A DNA stretch of 64,000 nucleotides. Source: Novosphingobium guangzhouense. Its GTDB lineage: Bacteria; Pseudomonadota; Alphaproteobacteria; Sphingomonadales; Sphingomonadaceae. Below the pieces are notes generated by a model. It had not been told where the DNA came from. It was given only the letters and a program-made list of their open reading frames with translations, and made no database searches. A program made the translations under genes and the position numbers. Shown piece by piece: positions 52,318 to 61,331 of the stretch; positions within the stretch are counted from its first letter, which is position 1; every line of letters begins with the position of its first letter. Where the stretch lies: assembly GCF_002896965.1 (NCBI RefSeq), contig NZ_LYMM01000002.1, forward strand, positions 310,001 through 374,000, in the 5' to 3' direction.

Positions 52318-52845
52318 TTGGACGCTGTGACCACCGCCCGGTTCGATCTTGAGGCAGAGGTGCGCGATCTTGCCGCGCGGCGGGACATCGCCGATGCGGT
52401 GGCACGCTACATGCGCGGGCTGGACCGGCTGGAGCCGGAATTGCAGCGCAGCGCCTTTCATGACGATGCGGTTATCGACTGCGGGCTGATGAAGGGGACG
52501 GCGGACGAATTCGTCGCCTTCGCGCAAGGGCTGCTGGCCGGCATGAAAGCCACGCACCATCTGCTCGGCCAGTCGCGCATTGCCATCGACGGCGAGCAGG
52601 CCAGCGGTGAGTGGTACTTTCAGGCGTGGCATTCGGTATCGTCGGAAGACGGCGGCGTGCGCGACCTGTTCATCTCGGGGCGCTACCTCGACACTTATGC
52701 CTGCCGCCGGGGGGAATGGCGCATCGTCAGTCGCACACTGGTGACCGACTGGGTCAAGGACGACCCCGGCACGCTCGATTTCTTCGCCGCCAATCCGCAG
52801 GCGCCGCGCGGCGGCCGCGCGGGCACGGACCCCAGCCAGAAATAA
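52318..52845 (+). CDS. SnoaL/NTF2-like protein, first gene of Rieske operon
   Basis: The 175-residue protein starts at TTG 52318, with GGAGG 8 nt upstream; the longer frame from 52249 lacks such a site. The NTF2-like core is DIADAVARYMRGLDRLEPELQRSAFHDDAVIDCGLMKGTADEFVAFAQGLL and ASGEWYFQAWHSV. It could be a dioxygenase small subunit or accessory factor. The Rieske large subunit follows 29 nt later. Confidence 0.85.
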   Translation: MDAVTTARFDLEAEVRDLAARRDIADAVARYMRGLDRLEPELQRSAFHDDAVIDCGLMKGTADEFVAFAQGLLAGMKATHHLLGQSRIAIDGEQASGEWYFQAWHSVSSEDGGVRDLFISGRYLDTYACRRGEWRIVSRTLVTDWVKDDPGTLDFFAANPQAPRGGRAGTDPSQK

Positions 52846-52874
52846 CAACGCGAAAACACAGGAAGCTGCGAACC

Positions 52875-54200
52875 ATGAACATCCAGACCAAGGTTTCCCG
52901 CTACTCGCAGGAATTTGATCCGCCGGTGCGCGGCGATACCATCACCGCCGACCGTTACATCTCGAAGGAGTGGATGGACGGCGAGATGAAGAACCTGTGG
53001 CCCAAGGTCTGGCATCTTGGCGGGTTGCTGGCGGAACTGGAGGAGCCGGGGGACATCATCCGGCACAATTTCGCCAAGGAATCCGTCATCATGGTCAAGC
53101 AGGACGATGATTCCATCAAGGCGTTCTACAATTCCTGTCCGCACCGGGGAAACCGCCTGATCCTGGGCGACATGACCAGCGTGCCGCGCATCGTGTGCGG
53201 CTATCACAACTGGACCTTCGACCTCGACGGGACGCTGGCCAAAGTGCAGGATCCCGATGACTTCGACGGCGGCACGCCTTGCGGCAAGGTCCACCTGTCC
53301 GAACTGCGCTGCGAAACCTGGGGGCCGTTCGTGTTCTGGTGCATGGACGATGACGTGGCCCCGCTGCACGAATGGCTTTCCCCGTTCCCCGAACGGCTGA
53401 AGGGCTACGGCATCGAGAACTGGGTGCGCGTGCTTAACGTCTCGGCCGATGCGGACTTCAACTGGAAGATCATCCGCGACAACTTCAACGAGAGCTACCA
53501 CCTCCCCACGATCCACCCCGAACTGGCGACCTTCATCAACGACGGCCTGCCTGACACCCTGTTCGAGATGTATCCTTCGGGCCATAACTCGATGTGGATG
53601 AAGGGCCATCAGGCAACCACCCGCGTCGATTACCATACTTCCGAAGTACCGGCTCCGCTGGGCGAGGCGGCGCGGGCCTGGGATATCGATCCGGAGGAAT
53701 ACAACGGCCGCACCGGCGATCTGCGCCAAGCCATCATCGAGGCGAAACGCCGCCTTGGGCCGGGGCGCGGCTACACCAATTACGACAACATGAGCGACCA
53801 GCAACTGGTGGACTACTTCCACTGCACGCTGTTCCCCAACCTCACGCTGACCATGAGCCCCGAGCAGCTGCAGGTGCTGCGTACCGAGCCGCACCCGACC
53901 GATCCCGAAAAGTGCGTGTTCCAGCACTGGTGCCTCTATCCGCCGGTAGAGGGGATGAAGGAGGTGTTCACCCCGCTTGGCATGCTGCCGTTGCAGCATG
54001 ACGCGGTGGCGCGCCATTCGGTCTATGGCGATGGGGTTTCGGTGGGCTACGTGGCTGATCAGGATCTGTCCATCGGCACCAGCCAGCAGCAGGGCCTGAA
54101 CTCGCGCGGGTTCAAGGGCTGTATCCTGCCGGGGCAGGAAAAGCGCATCCAGCGCTTTCACGAACTGCTCAACGATTACGTGAAGGGCGCGCCTGAATGA
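52875..54200 (+). CDS. Rieske aromatic-ring oxygenase, large subunit
   Basis: The 441-residue protein has the Rieske motif Cys-x-His (NSCPHRG) and Cys-x2-His (CGYHNWTF) at about residues 85-110, and the iron site DNFNESYHLPTIHPE. The start at ATG 52875 follows AGGAAG. It is the same family as the 25.7-kb enzyme but clearly different in sequence. It overlaps the downstream SnoaL-like gene by 4 nt. The likely job is oxygenation or demethylation of an aromatic acid or phenylpropanoid-like compound. Confidence 0.93.
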   Translation: MNIQTKVSRYSQEFDPPVRGDTITADRYISKEWMDGEMKNLWPKVWHLGGLLAELEEPGDIIRHNFAKESVIMVKQDDDSIKAFYNSCPHRGNRLILGDMTSVPRIVCGYHNWTFDLDGTLAKVQDPDDFDGGTPCGKVHLSELRCETWGPFVFWCMDDDVAPLHEWLSPFPERLKGYGIENWVRVLNVSADADFNWKIIRDNFNESYHLPTIHPELATFINDGLPDTLFEMYPSGHNSMWMKGHQATTRVDYHTSEVPAPLGEAARAWDIDPEEYNGRTGDLRQAIIEAKRRLGPGRGYTNYDNMSDQQLVDYFHCTLFPNLTLTMSPEQLQVLRTEPHPTDPEKCVFQHWCLYPPVEGMKEVFTPLGMLPLQHDAVARHSVYGDGVSVGYVADQDLSIGTSQQQGLNSRGFKGCILPGQEKRIQRFHELLNDYVKGAPE

Positions 54201-54616
54201 CCGCCTGCCCGATCGAGGATCGTCTGGCCATCCAGGACCTGATCGTATCCTACGCCCACGCGGTGGACAGCCTGCACGATCTGGACGGCATCTGCGCCGT
54301 CTTCGTCGAGGACGCGGTGTTCGACCTTTCAGGCATCGGCTTTCCCAGCCTCAACGGCCATGGCGAAATCCGCAAGTTCTTCGAGGATACGTTCGCGGCC
54401 ATGGCGGCCCAGGCGCATTATCTGACGAACTTCGCGGTGACCGCCTACGATGGCGATGCCGCTTCGATCCGCGCCTATGTGATCGGCATGGGCAAATACA
54501 AGGCGGGCGGCGGGATCACCGTGAACGGGCGCTATTACTTCGATGTCGTGCGCACCGCACAAGGGTGGAAGGCGAAGCGCTACACGATGGATTTCCTGAT
54601 CCCCATGGAGGGATAG
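54197..54616 (+). CDS. SnoaL/NTF2-like protein, dioxygenase small-subunit-like
   Basis: The 139-residue NTF2-like protein reads DRLAIQDLIVSYAHAVDSLHDLDGICAVFVEDAVFDLSGIGFPSLNGHGEIRKFF and FDVVRTAQGWKAKRYTMDFL. Its start overlaps the Rieske stop (ATGA at 54197), so synthesis is coupled to the large subunit, the usual place for a beta-subunit. It thus is the better candidate for a true small subunit than the first NTF2-like gene. Confidence 0.87.
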   Translation: MTACPIEDRLAIQDLIVSYAHAVDSLHDLDGICAVFVEDAVFDLSGIGFPSLNGHGEIRKFFEDTFAAMAAQAHYLTNFAVTAYDGDAASIRAYVIGMGKYKAGGGITVNGRYYFDVVRTAQGWKAKRYTMDFLIPMEG

Positions 54617-54620
54617 CGGA

Positions 54621-55877
54621 TCAGGCGAGTTCGGCTTCGTCGTTTGCCGAACCGTCTGCCTCGTCATCGGTGGGGAAGTCCCGTGCGGTCTGCTCGCCCA
54701 TCACGGACTTCCAGAAGCGCACGATATTCTCGGCGTTGACGCCCCACGAGAAGCGGCTGACGTGTTCCGCCACCTGCGCCTGCGTTGGCGGGTCGGCAAG
54801 GATATCGGCCACGGCCGCGGCGATCGCGTCGGGCGTGCGTTCGACGATGCGGCCTGCGCCGGCATCGCTCACGATTTCGCGTGCTCCGCCGATGTCGGGG
54901 ATGACGATGGGGGTGCCGCAGGCGAGCCCTTCGACCCAGACGTTGGCCAGCCCTTCGCTGGCAGAGGGCAGCACCAGCACGTCCGCCGCGCAGAGCACGT
55001 GCGGCAGCAGTTCATGGTCGACCAGACCAAGGAAATGCACGCGTTCCTCTACACCCAGCCGCCGGGCGAGCGCCCTTAGCCGGGCTTCGTCCTCACCGGC
55101 ACCGGCCAGCGCCAGCCGCGCTTCTGGAAGGCGGCACAGCGCCTCGATCACCATGGCCTGACCCTTTCGCGGGATCAGCGCGCCGGGCGTTACCAGCAGC
55201 GGGCCTTCAGACCAGATTCCCAGATTGGGCATCGCGGACACAAGCGCGCGCGCGGCCCCGCGTTCGATCGGGTGGAACTTTTCGCGATCAAGGCCGGTGT
55301 AGTGGATCTCGATCCGGTCCGTGGGCATGCCCAGCGCGATCATGTCTGCGCGCAAGGCTTCACTGACGGCCAGCAGCCCGGCGGACTGGTTCGCGGCTTC
55401 CAGCATCTGTTTCAGCGCGTGCGGGCGCTGGCCCCAGAAATGGATGTCGGCGCCGCGTGACTTGATCGTCAGCGGAATGCCCAGTTCGCGCGCCACGATC
55501 GCGGCGGCAGGGCCATCGGGAAAGAAGAACTGCGCATCGACAAGGTCGAAGGGCTTTTCCCGGTGCAGCTTGCGCACCAGCGGCAGCACGGCCTTTGCAA
55601 TGCGCCCCGGATTCGTATCGCCGCCGACCTTGGGGAAAGTGGTGAAGCGGGGATAGTGGACCTTGAGGCCCACCGCGTCGCTGACATCGGGAATGTCCTT
55701 GAGCCGCGCATAGGGTTCGCGCGTTGAGAGCGGCCAGGGCGGAATACCGATGGGGCTCACCATCGTCAGATCCACTTCGCCGCGAGCGACGACGGCGCGC
55801 ATCTGATTGCCTACGAAGACCCCGAAAGAGGGTCTTGCGGGGTTCGGAAACAGCGTGGCGATGGAAAGGACGTGCAT
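54621..55877 (-). CDS. Glycosyltransferase family 4
   Basis: The 418-residue protein has two Rossmann-like domains of a GT-B fold: LSIATLFPNPARPSFGVFVGNQM, then LLVTPGALIPRKGQAMVIEAL and the donor site ADVLVLPSASEGLANVWVEGLACGTPIVIPDIGGAREIV with the E-x7-E type motif. The start at ATG 55877 is chosen since MHVLSIATLFP matches family starts. It would transfer a sugar to a lipid or polymer. The neighbouring XRE gene is 20 nt upstream on the same strand. Confidence 0.92.
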   Translation of the reverse strand: MHVLSIATLFPNPARPSFGVFVGNQMRAVVARGEVDLTMVSPIGIPPWPLSTREPYARLKDIPDVSDAVGLKVHYPRFTTFPKVGGDTNPGRIAKAVLPLVRKLHREKPFDLVDAQFFFPDGPAAAIVARELGIPLTIKSRGADIHFWGQRPHALKQMLEAANQSAGLLAVSEALRADMIALGMPTDRIEIHYTGLDREKFHPIERGAARALVSAMPNLGIWSEGPLLVTPGALIPRKGQAMVIEALCRLPEARLALAGAGEDEARLRALARRLGVEERVHFLGLVDHELLPHVLCAADVLVLPSASEGLANVWVEGLACGTPIVIPDIGGAREIVSDAGAGRIVERTPDAIAAAVADILADPPTQAQVAEHVSRFSWGVNAENIVRFWKSVMGEQTARDFPTDDEADGSANDEAELA

Positions 55878-55897
55878 GGGTTCCCGAAAAATGACGC

Positions 55898-56470
55898 TTA
55901 AAGCTTGCGGACCAGCATCTCGGCAACCGCCAGCCACGCGGGTTGTTCCACCGTGACCGGGCTTTTCCCGCTTGCCGGCGGCAGGACGGTGACGGACCCT
56001 GCGCTTCCTTCCGTCAGCCGGCCGAAGGCGAAGCGGCCACCGGGGGCGGGGACAAGCACGTCGCGGTTCAGCAGGGCAGGCGCCTCTTCACGCTGGTGCT
56101 GGCGCAGCCAGAGCTGGTCGCCTTCGCGGAATTCGCCAACCGCGCCTTCCACCGAGACGACAACCCAGGGTGCGTCGGCGGAAAGATCGTTGTGCAGGAC
56201 AGCATCGATCGGCTTCTTGAGCGCATCCGCGCCTTTTGCATCAAGCGTCGCGACAAGGCGGGCGGGTTCTGCCCCTTCGGAGCGCAGCAGAGTTTCCGGC
56301 TCAACCTGAAGTGCGGCGGCGATGCGGTTCATCCATACGAGCGACAGATTGCGCATGCCCGTTTCAAGGCGGCCGATCGTTTGCGCTGTTGTCTGCGGAT
56401 CGCAGGCCAGCGCCACGTCGGCCAGCGTCATGCCCTTCTGGCGGCGAATGTCGCGGATACGGTTGATCAT
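55898..56470 (-). CDS. XRE-type regulator with S24-like C-terminal domain
   Basis: The 190-residue protein has a Cro/C1-type helix-turn-helix at about residues 3-58 (RIRDIRRQKGMTLADVALACDPQTTAQTIGRLETGMRNL). The C-terminal half (about residues 95-185: VVVSVEGAVGEFREGDQLWLRQ, DVLVPAPGGRFAFGRL) is similar in outline to S24/LexA-type sensor domains, but no Ser-Lys catalytic pair is evident. It sits between the ABC-F and glycosyltransferase genes. Confidence 0.85.
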   Translation of the reverse strand: MINRIRDIRRQKGMTLADVALACDPQTTAQTIGRLETGMRNLSLVWMNRIAAALQVEPETLLRSEGAEPARLVATLDAKGADALKKPIDAVLHNDLSADAPWVVVSVEGAVGEFREGDQLWLRQHQREEAPALLNRDVLVPAPGGRFAFGRLTEGSAGSVTVLPPASGKSPVTVEQPAWLAVAEMLVRKL

Positions 56471-56565
56471 GCTTGCCTCTGTAACCGATATGGTTTCAGG
56501 GGGCTATCGTATGATTGCACCGTTTTGGCAAGTCCGGGCCATAAACTGCCGCCGTCGGAAGGATT

Positions 56566-58359
56566 TTACCCCTCTACCTGCTCCGCCAGTTCCAGCCAGC
56601 GTTCTTCGGCGCTTTCCTTTTCGGAGCGGGCCTTGGCGATGGCATCGGTAAGGGCGGCGAACTTCTTCGGATCGCGCGTGTAGAGCGCCGGGTCGGACAG
56701 GGCCGTCTCATCCCGCGCGATGCTCGCTTCCAGTTCCTCGATGCGCTTGGGCAGCAGTTCGTAATCGCGCTGGTCCTTGTAGGACAGCTTGCCCTTCTTT
56801 GCGGGCATCTGCGGCGCGGCGGCGGTTTCGGCCTTGGCCTTCTTCGCCGCCCCCACCGTGCGTTCGCGGCGCTTGGCTTCCCAGTCGGCATAGCCGCCCG
56901 CGATCACGTCGATATGGCCCGATCCGTCGAGGCCCAGCGTGATGTTCACCGTGCGGTCGAGGAAGTCGCGGTCGTGGCTGACGATCAGCACGGTGCCGTC
57001 GTAGTCCGAGATCACTTCCTGCAGCAGGTCGAGCGTTTCAAGATCGAGGTCGTTGGTCGGTTCGTCCAGCACCAGCAGGCTGGACGTGGTGGCGAATTCG
57101 CGTGCGAACAGCAGGCGCGAACGCTCACCTCCCGAAAGCGTGCCGACCTTCGCCTCGACCAGACCCGGATCGAACAGGAAGTCCTTGAGGTAGCCCTGAA
57201 TGTGCTTGCGCACCCCGCGCACATCGATCCAGTCGCTGCCCTCGGCCAGCACGTCGCGGATGCGCATTTCCGGGTTCATGCGGCTGCGCTGCTGATCGAT
57301 CACGGTGGCTTCCATGCTGGCGGCCTGCGTGATGGTGCCGGAATCGGGCTGAATTTCGCCCATCAGGAGCTTGAGCAGGGTGGTCTTGCCCGAACCGTTG
57401 GCGCCGACGATGCCGATGCGGTCGCCGCGCTGGATGCGCAGGCTGAAGTCCTTGATGACCGTGCGCTGCGTGTCTCCGGCACCAAAAGTCTTGGTCACCT
57501 TGTCGGCAACGATGACCGACTTGGTCTTGCTGTCATTGGCGACGACCGCCAGCTTGGCCGCGCCCTGCGGGCCGACCATGGCCGCGCGTTCGGCGCGCAT
57601 TTCCCACAGCTTGGCAAGGCGGCCCTGGTTGCGCTTGCGCCGCGCGGTGACGCCGCGTTCCAGCCAGTGCGCCTCGATCTTGAGCTTGGCGTCAAGCTTC
57701 TGGGCGGCGCGCGCTTCCTCGGCGTAGACTTCCTCTTCCCACGCCTCGTAGCCGCCAAAGCCGATGTCCTTGCGGCGCAGGCCGCCGCGGTCGAGCCACA
57801 GCGTCGCGTTGGTCAGGCGGGTCAGGAAGGTGCGGTCGTGGCTGATCACCACGAAGGCGCCGTTGTAGCGCTGCAGCCAGGATTCCAGCCAGTCGATCGC
57901 GGCAAGGTCAAGGTGGTTGGTCGGCTCGTCCAGCAGCAGCAGGTCGGGCTCCATTGCCAGCGCGCGGCAAAGCGCGGCGCGGCGGCGTTCACCGCCCGAA
58001 GCGCTCTTGGCCTCACGCGAAAGGTCGATGCCGAGCTGGTCGGCGATCGACTCCACCTCATGCTGCGCAGGCGCATCGTCCCCATGGATCGCGAAATCCA
58101 GCAGGGTATCGTAGCCGGTGAAGAACGGATCCTGTTCCAGCGTCACCACGCGGGTGCCGGGTTGGACCGAACGGGTGCCCTTGTCGGCATCGACGATGCC
58201 CGCGATCAGCTTGAGCAGGGTGGTCTTGCCGGCGCCGTTGCGCCCGATCAGCGCCAGCCGGTCACGCGGACCGATATTGATGTCGAGGCCCTGAAAGAGC
58301 CAGCCATTGCCCTGGACGAGGCCGAGGTCTTCCCAGCTGAGGATCGGTGCGAGTGCCAT
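56566..58359 (-). CDS. ABC-F family ATPase (Uup-like)
   Basis: The 597-residue protein has two ATP-binding cassettes without membrane segments. Walker A sequences are GRNGAGKTTLLKL and GANGSGKTTLLKLL; signatures are SGGERRRAALCRAL and LSGGERSRLLFAREF; Walker B segments read LLLLDEPTNHLDL and LLVLDEPTNDLDL. A linker of about 80 residues separates them, and the C-terminal coil (about residues 520-597) resembles Uup. ABC-F proteins act on the ribosome or nucleic acids. An inverted repeat lies just upstream. Confidence 0.94.
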   Translation of the reverse strand: MALAPILSWEDLGLVQGNGWLFQGLDINIGPRDRLALIGRNGAGKTTLLKLIAGIVDADKGTRSVQPGTRVVTLEQDPFFTGYDTLLDFAIHGDDAPAQHEVESIADQLGIDLSREAKSASGGERRRAALCRALAMEPDLLLLDEPTNHLDLAAIDWLESWLQRYNGAFVVISHDRTFLTRLTNATLWLDRGGLRRKDIGFGGYEAWEEEVYAEEARAAQKLDAKLKIEAHWLERGVTARRKRNQGRLAKLWEMRAERAAMVGPQGAAKLAVVANDSKTKSVIVADKVTKTFGAGDTQRTVIKDFSLRIQRGDRIGIVGANGSGKTTLLKLLMGEIQPDSGTITQAASMEATVIDQQRSRMNPEMRIRDVLAEGSDWIDVRGVRKHIQGYLKDFLFDPGLVEAKVGTLSGGERSRLLFAREFATTSSLLVLDEPTNDLDLETLDLLQEVISDYDGTVLIVSHDRDFLDRTVNITLGLDGSGHIDVIAGGYADWEAKRRERTVGAAKKAKAETAAAPQMPAKKGKLSYKDQRDYELLPKRIEELEASIARDETALSDPALYTRDPKKFAALTDAIAKARSEKESAEERWLELAEQVEG

Positions 58360-58364
58360 GGCCC

Positions 58365-58423
58365 GCGCCCTACAGGGGAGCGACGGGGAAGGGAAGGGGA
58401 GGCGGTGTTGGCCTGCAGGGCGC
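58365..58423. promoter_or_regulatory. Inverted repeat upstream of the ABC-F gene
   Basis: GCGCCCTACAGG at 58365-58376 and CCTGCAGGGCGC at 58412-58423 are inverse except one A-C pair, with 35 purine-rich bases between. They lie immediately upstream of the ABC-F start (58359) on the minus strand, so could control translation by a 5'-leader hairpin. Confidence 0.35.
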
Positions 58424-58540
58424 TATAGTGACGCAGTGCGCCATCAGCGTTGCCCATCCGCAACACTGGAAACCTGTCTGCCACCTTCCCGCCACATTCA
58501 GGACTTGTTCAAGCCTTCAAGTTTAGGCACCGAAGCCGTG

Positions 58541-58840
58541 ATGAAAAGGATTTCGACCCTCCTTGCGGCGCTGGCCGTGCTTCCCGCCCTGATGGCACCT
58601 GCGGCGCATGCTTCCGGCGGCGAGCAGGGCGAACTGCGTCGTGAACGCCGTGCCGGCAACGTGCTCCCCCCGCGCGAGATCGAACGCGAAGTGCTGCCGC
58701 GGATGGCCGGGATGCAGTACATCGGCCCGGAATACGACCCGGCTGCAATGACTTATCGCCTGAAGTTCATCAAGAACGGCAAAGTCTACTTTGTCGACGT
58801 CGATGCCCGCACGGGGCGCATCATCAGTCAGTCGCGCTGA
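58541..58840 (+). CDS. PepSY-like exported protein (FeuN-like)
   Basis: The 99-residue exported protein has a signal peptide (about residues 1-25, APAAHA) and a short PepSY-type end: YRLKFIKNGKVYFVDVDARTGRIIS. It precedes a response regulator and sensor kinase. In rhizobia a small periplasmic protein (FeuN) precedes FeuP and FeuQ and inhibits the system; its place here fits that role (inference). The ATG at 58541 is the only sensible start. Confidence 0.75.
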   Translation: MKRISTLLAALAVLPALMAPAAHASGGEQGELRRERRAGNVLPPREIEREVLPRMAGMQYIGPEYDPAAMTYRLKFIKNGKVYFVDVDARTGRIISQSR

Positions 58841-58957
58841 GGGTGCCGGAAGCGGTATCCCGATGGAGGCAGAGCGGGAACCTGTGCGCTTTCCGTTGCT
58901 TGACCGTTACAGCCTTTCGGCCCATCTCCATCCCGTTCATATTAGGAGGACGGTAAA

Positions 58958-59635
58958 TTGCGCATCCTGATCGTCGAGGATGAGCCCACCCTGGGCAACC
59001 AGCTCAAGACCACGCTGGAGCAGAACGGCTATGCCGTAGACCTCTCCGCCGATGGTGAGGACGGGCATTTCCTCGGCTCAACCGAAGATTACGACGCGGT
59101 GATCCTCGACCTCGGCCTGCCCGAGATCGACGGGCTGACCGTGCTGGGCATGTGGCGCCGCGAAGGGCGCACCTTCCCGGTGCTGGTGCTGACCGCGCGC
59201 GACAGCTGGTCGGACAAGGTTGCCGGTCTCGATGCCGGGGCCGACGACTATCTGGCCAAGCCGTTCCAGACCGAGGAACTCATCGCCCGCCTGCGCGCGC
59301 TGATCCGCCGCGCTTCGGGCAACACCTCCAGCGAACTGACGGCGGGGCCGGTGCGCCTCGATACCCGTTCGGGCCGCGTCACGCTGTCCGGCGAGCCGGT
59401 CAAGCTGACCGCGCAGGAATACAAGCTGCTGTCCTACCTGATGCACCACAAGGGCAAGGTGGTCAGCCGCACCGAACTGATCGAACATATCTACGATCAG
59501 GATTTCGACCGCGATTCGAACACGATCGAGGTCTTCGTCACGCGCATCCGCAAGAAGCTGGGTGCCGATGTCATCACGACGATCCGCGGCCTTGGATACA
59601 GTCTCGACGATCCCGCCGAACCAGGCCGCGGCTGA
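58958..59635 (+). CDS. feuP: OmpR-family response regulator (FeuP-like)
   Basis: The 225-residue protein has a receiver domain with the phospho-Asp in DAVILDLGLPEIDG (about residue 51) and the Lys in DDYLAKPF. The OmpR-type DNA-binding domain begins TAGPVRLDTRSGRVTLSG. The segments LTARDSWSDKVAGLDAGADDYLAKPF and RTELIEHIYDQDFDRDSNTIEVFVTRIRKKLG closely follow FeuP of rhizobia. The start is TTG at 58958, 7 nt after TAGGAGGA. The neighbouring kinase overlaps or closely follows its stop. Confidence 0.9.
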   Translation: MRILIVEDEPTLGNQLKTTLEQNGYAVDLSADGEDGHFLGSTEDYDAVILDLGLPEIDGLTVLGMWRREGRTFPVLVLTARDSWSDKVAGLDAGADDYLAKPFQTEELIARLRALIRRASGNTSSELTAGPVRLDTRSGRVTLSGEPVKLTAQEYKLLSYLMHHKGKVVSRTELIEHIYDQDFDRDSNTIEVFVTRIRKKLGADVITTIRGLGYSLDDPAEPGRG

Positions 59636-59678
59636 GCCGGCCCTGGCGGGAGGCCCCGGTGGCGCCCCTGATGTTCGC

Positions 59679-61034
59679 GTGAAGCGGGCCGGCAGCACCG
59701 GCTCGCTTGCGCGGCGCATGATGCTGATCGCGGCGGGATGGATATCGTTCCTCCTGCTTGCGGGCGGGCTGGCGCTTGACCATACCGTTACCGGCATCGT
59801 TACGCGCAACTTCGACGAACAGCTGGGCTACATGCTGACCGGCATGATCGGTTCTGCCGAAATTTCGCAGGACGGCGAGGTGTTCTTCATCCGCCCGCTT
59901 GGCGACCAGCGCTTCCTTGAGCCCAATTCGGGTCTTTACTGGCAGATCCGCGCCAAGGGGCACGAGGATTTCCCCTCCCGCTCCTTGTGGGACCGCAGCC
60001 TGAGCGTGCCGGACGGCCATTTCGACGCCGAAACCCACGTCTACGACAGCTTCCAGTTCGAGGGTGAGCCGCTGCGTGTGATGGAACGTTCCATCATCCT
60101 GCCGGGCAGTGATGCCAAGTGGATGTTCACCGTCGCCGCCAGCCGCAAGGATCTGGACGACCAGATCAAGATGATCCGCTCGATCCTTGTCTACAGCTTC
60201 GTGGCGCTTGGCGTCGGCCTGCTGCTGATGGCGGGAATGCAGACCTGGTACGGCCTGTTTCCGCTGCGCCACGTGCGCCGCGCCATCCAGAAGCTGCGCA
60301 CGACCGGCGCCAGCCGCGTCAACGATCCGCTCCCGCGTGAAGTCGAGCCGCTGGTGAACGAACTGAACGCACTGCTCTCCCATACGGAGCGGCAGGCGGA
60401 GGAGGCGCGTACCCATGCGGGCAATCTTGCCCATGCGCTCAAGACCCCGCTCACGGTGGTGATGAACGCCGCCACCGCGCAGGCGCCCGATCTTGCCGAC
60501 ACGGTGATCCGGGAGGCGGCGGTGATGCGCCGTCAGGTCGATCACCACCTTGCAAGGGCGCGCGCCGTCGGTCGCCGCGCGGTCGGCCAATCGCGCGCGG
60601 ACGTCTGGCCCAGCCTGGAAGCCGTCATGCGTGCAGTCGAACGGCTGTACGACCAGACCCGCTTCGACCTGGACGGCAACCACGAGGTTGTCGTTGCCAT
60701 GGAGAAGCAGGATCTGGAGGAAATGCTGGGCAACCTGATCGAGAACGCTGCCAAGTACGGCGGGGGCAGTGTCTTCGTCACCGTCGATGCGGCGAAGAAC
60801 GAGCGGTTCTGCGAAATCTGGATCGAGGATGACGGCATGGGCATCCCCGAAGCCGAACGCACCCGCATCTTCGATCGCGGTGCACGGCTGGATACCGGCA
60901 AGCCCGGCACCGGCCTTGGTCTTGCGATCGTGCGCGACGTGGTGGAGATTTACGGCGGCGCCGTCGAACTCGACGAGAGCGAGGATCTGGGCGGGCTGCT
61001 GGTGAAACTGAAGCTGCCGCGCATCGGTGGTTGA
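59679..61034 (+). CDS. feuQ: Sensor histidine kinase (FeuQ-like)
   Basis: The kinase has two membrane segments (about residues 16-35 and 166-186 from GTG 59679) with a periplasmic region of about 130 residues between. The HAMP-like region (LFPLRHVRRAIQKLR) leads to the phospho-His in NLAHALKTPLTVV, the ATP-binding N box ENAAKYGGG, DDGMGIPEAE and GTGLGLAIVRD. The start is uncertain: the frame is open to 59562, and ATG 59718 is also possible. With FeuP and the PepSY-like gene it forms a three-gene signalling unit. Confidence 0.85.
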   Translation: MKRAGSTGSLARRMMLIAAGWISFLLLAGGLALDHTVTGIVTRNFDEQLGYMLTGMIGSAEISQDGEVFFIRPLGDQRFLEPNSGLYWQIRAKGHEDFPSRSLWDRSLSVPDGHFDAETHVYDSFQFEGEPLRVMERSIILPGSDAKWMFTVAASRKDLDDQIKMIRSILVYSFVALGVGLLLMAGMQTWYGLFPLRHVRRAIQKLRTTGASRVNDPLPREVEPLVNELNALLSHTERQAEEARTHAGNLAHALKTPLTVVMNAATAQAPDLADTVIREAAVMRRQVDHHLARARAVGRRAVGQSRADVWPSLEAVMRAVERLYDQTRFDLDGNHEVVVAMEKQDLEEMLGNLIENAAKYGGGSVFVTVDAAKNERFCEIWIEDDGMGIPEAERTRIFDRGARLDTGKPGTGLGLAIVRDVVEIYGGAVELDESEDLGGLLVKLKLPRIGG

Positions 61035-61054
61035 TAGATTTCCGGGGTAACCCG

Positions 61055-61084
61055 CCCTGCCATGGGTTGCGGTCGCGGGCAGGG
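61055..61084 (+). terminator. Weak hairpin after the kinase gene
   Basis: CCCTGCC at 61055-61061 pairs perfectly with GGCAGGG at 61078-61084. There is no T run, so stopping transcription is only possible, not certain. Confidence 0.3.
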
Positions 61085-61121
61085 GGGCTATCTGCGCCCC
61101 ATAGCCAATTCAGGAGCATTC

Positions 61122-61325
61122 ATGAGCAAGCCCATCAACGTCCCGCTGACCTCGGACGAGATCGAAATGCTGGTAGACGCACTGGAAGTCGATCTTGAGG
61201 GATACCTCGAATCGGCCAAGGAAGCGCGCGGCAACGGAAACCGCGATGACGTCGCCACCTTCACCGAAGCGGCAACGCGCATCCAGACGCTGATGGCGCG
61301 CCTGCAGGATCTGGTGGAAGAGTAA
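61122..61325 (+). CDS. Small conserved hypothetical protein
   Basis: The 67-residue protein starts at ATG 61122 with CAGGAG 6 nt upstream. It is acidic and predicted mostly helical (LTSDEIEMLVDALEVDLEGYLESAKEAR ... IQTLMARLQDLVEE), probably a short coiled coil. I recognise no named family. It is followed by a two-way hairpin and converges on the chorismate mutase gene. Confidence 0.75.
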   Translation: MSKPINVPLTSDEIEMLVDALEVDLEGYLESAKEARGNGNRDDVATFTEAATRIQTLMARLQDLVEE

Positions 61326-61331
61326 GTCTTA

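Noticed and set aside
59562-59678. N-terminal extension of the sensor kinase
   Set aside because: It overlaps the response regulator end, has no ribosome site and is low complexity; later starts fit better, though the exact one is unsettled.
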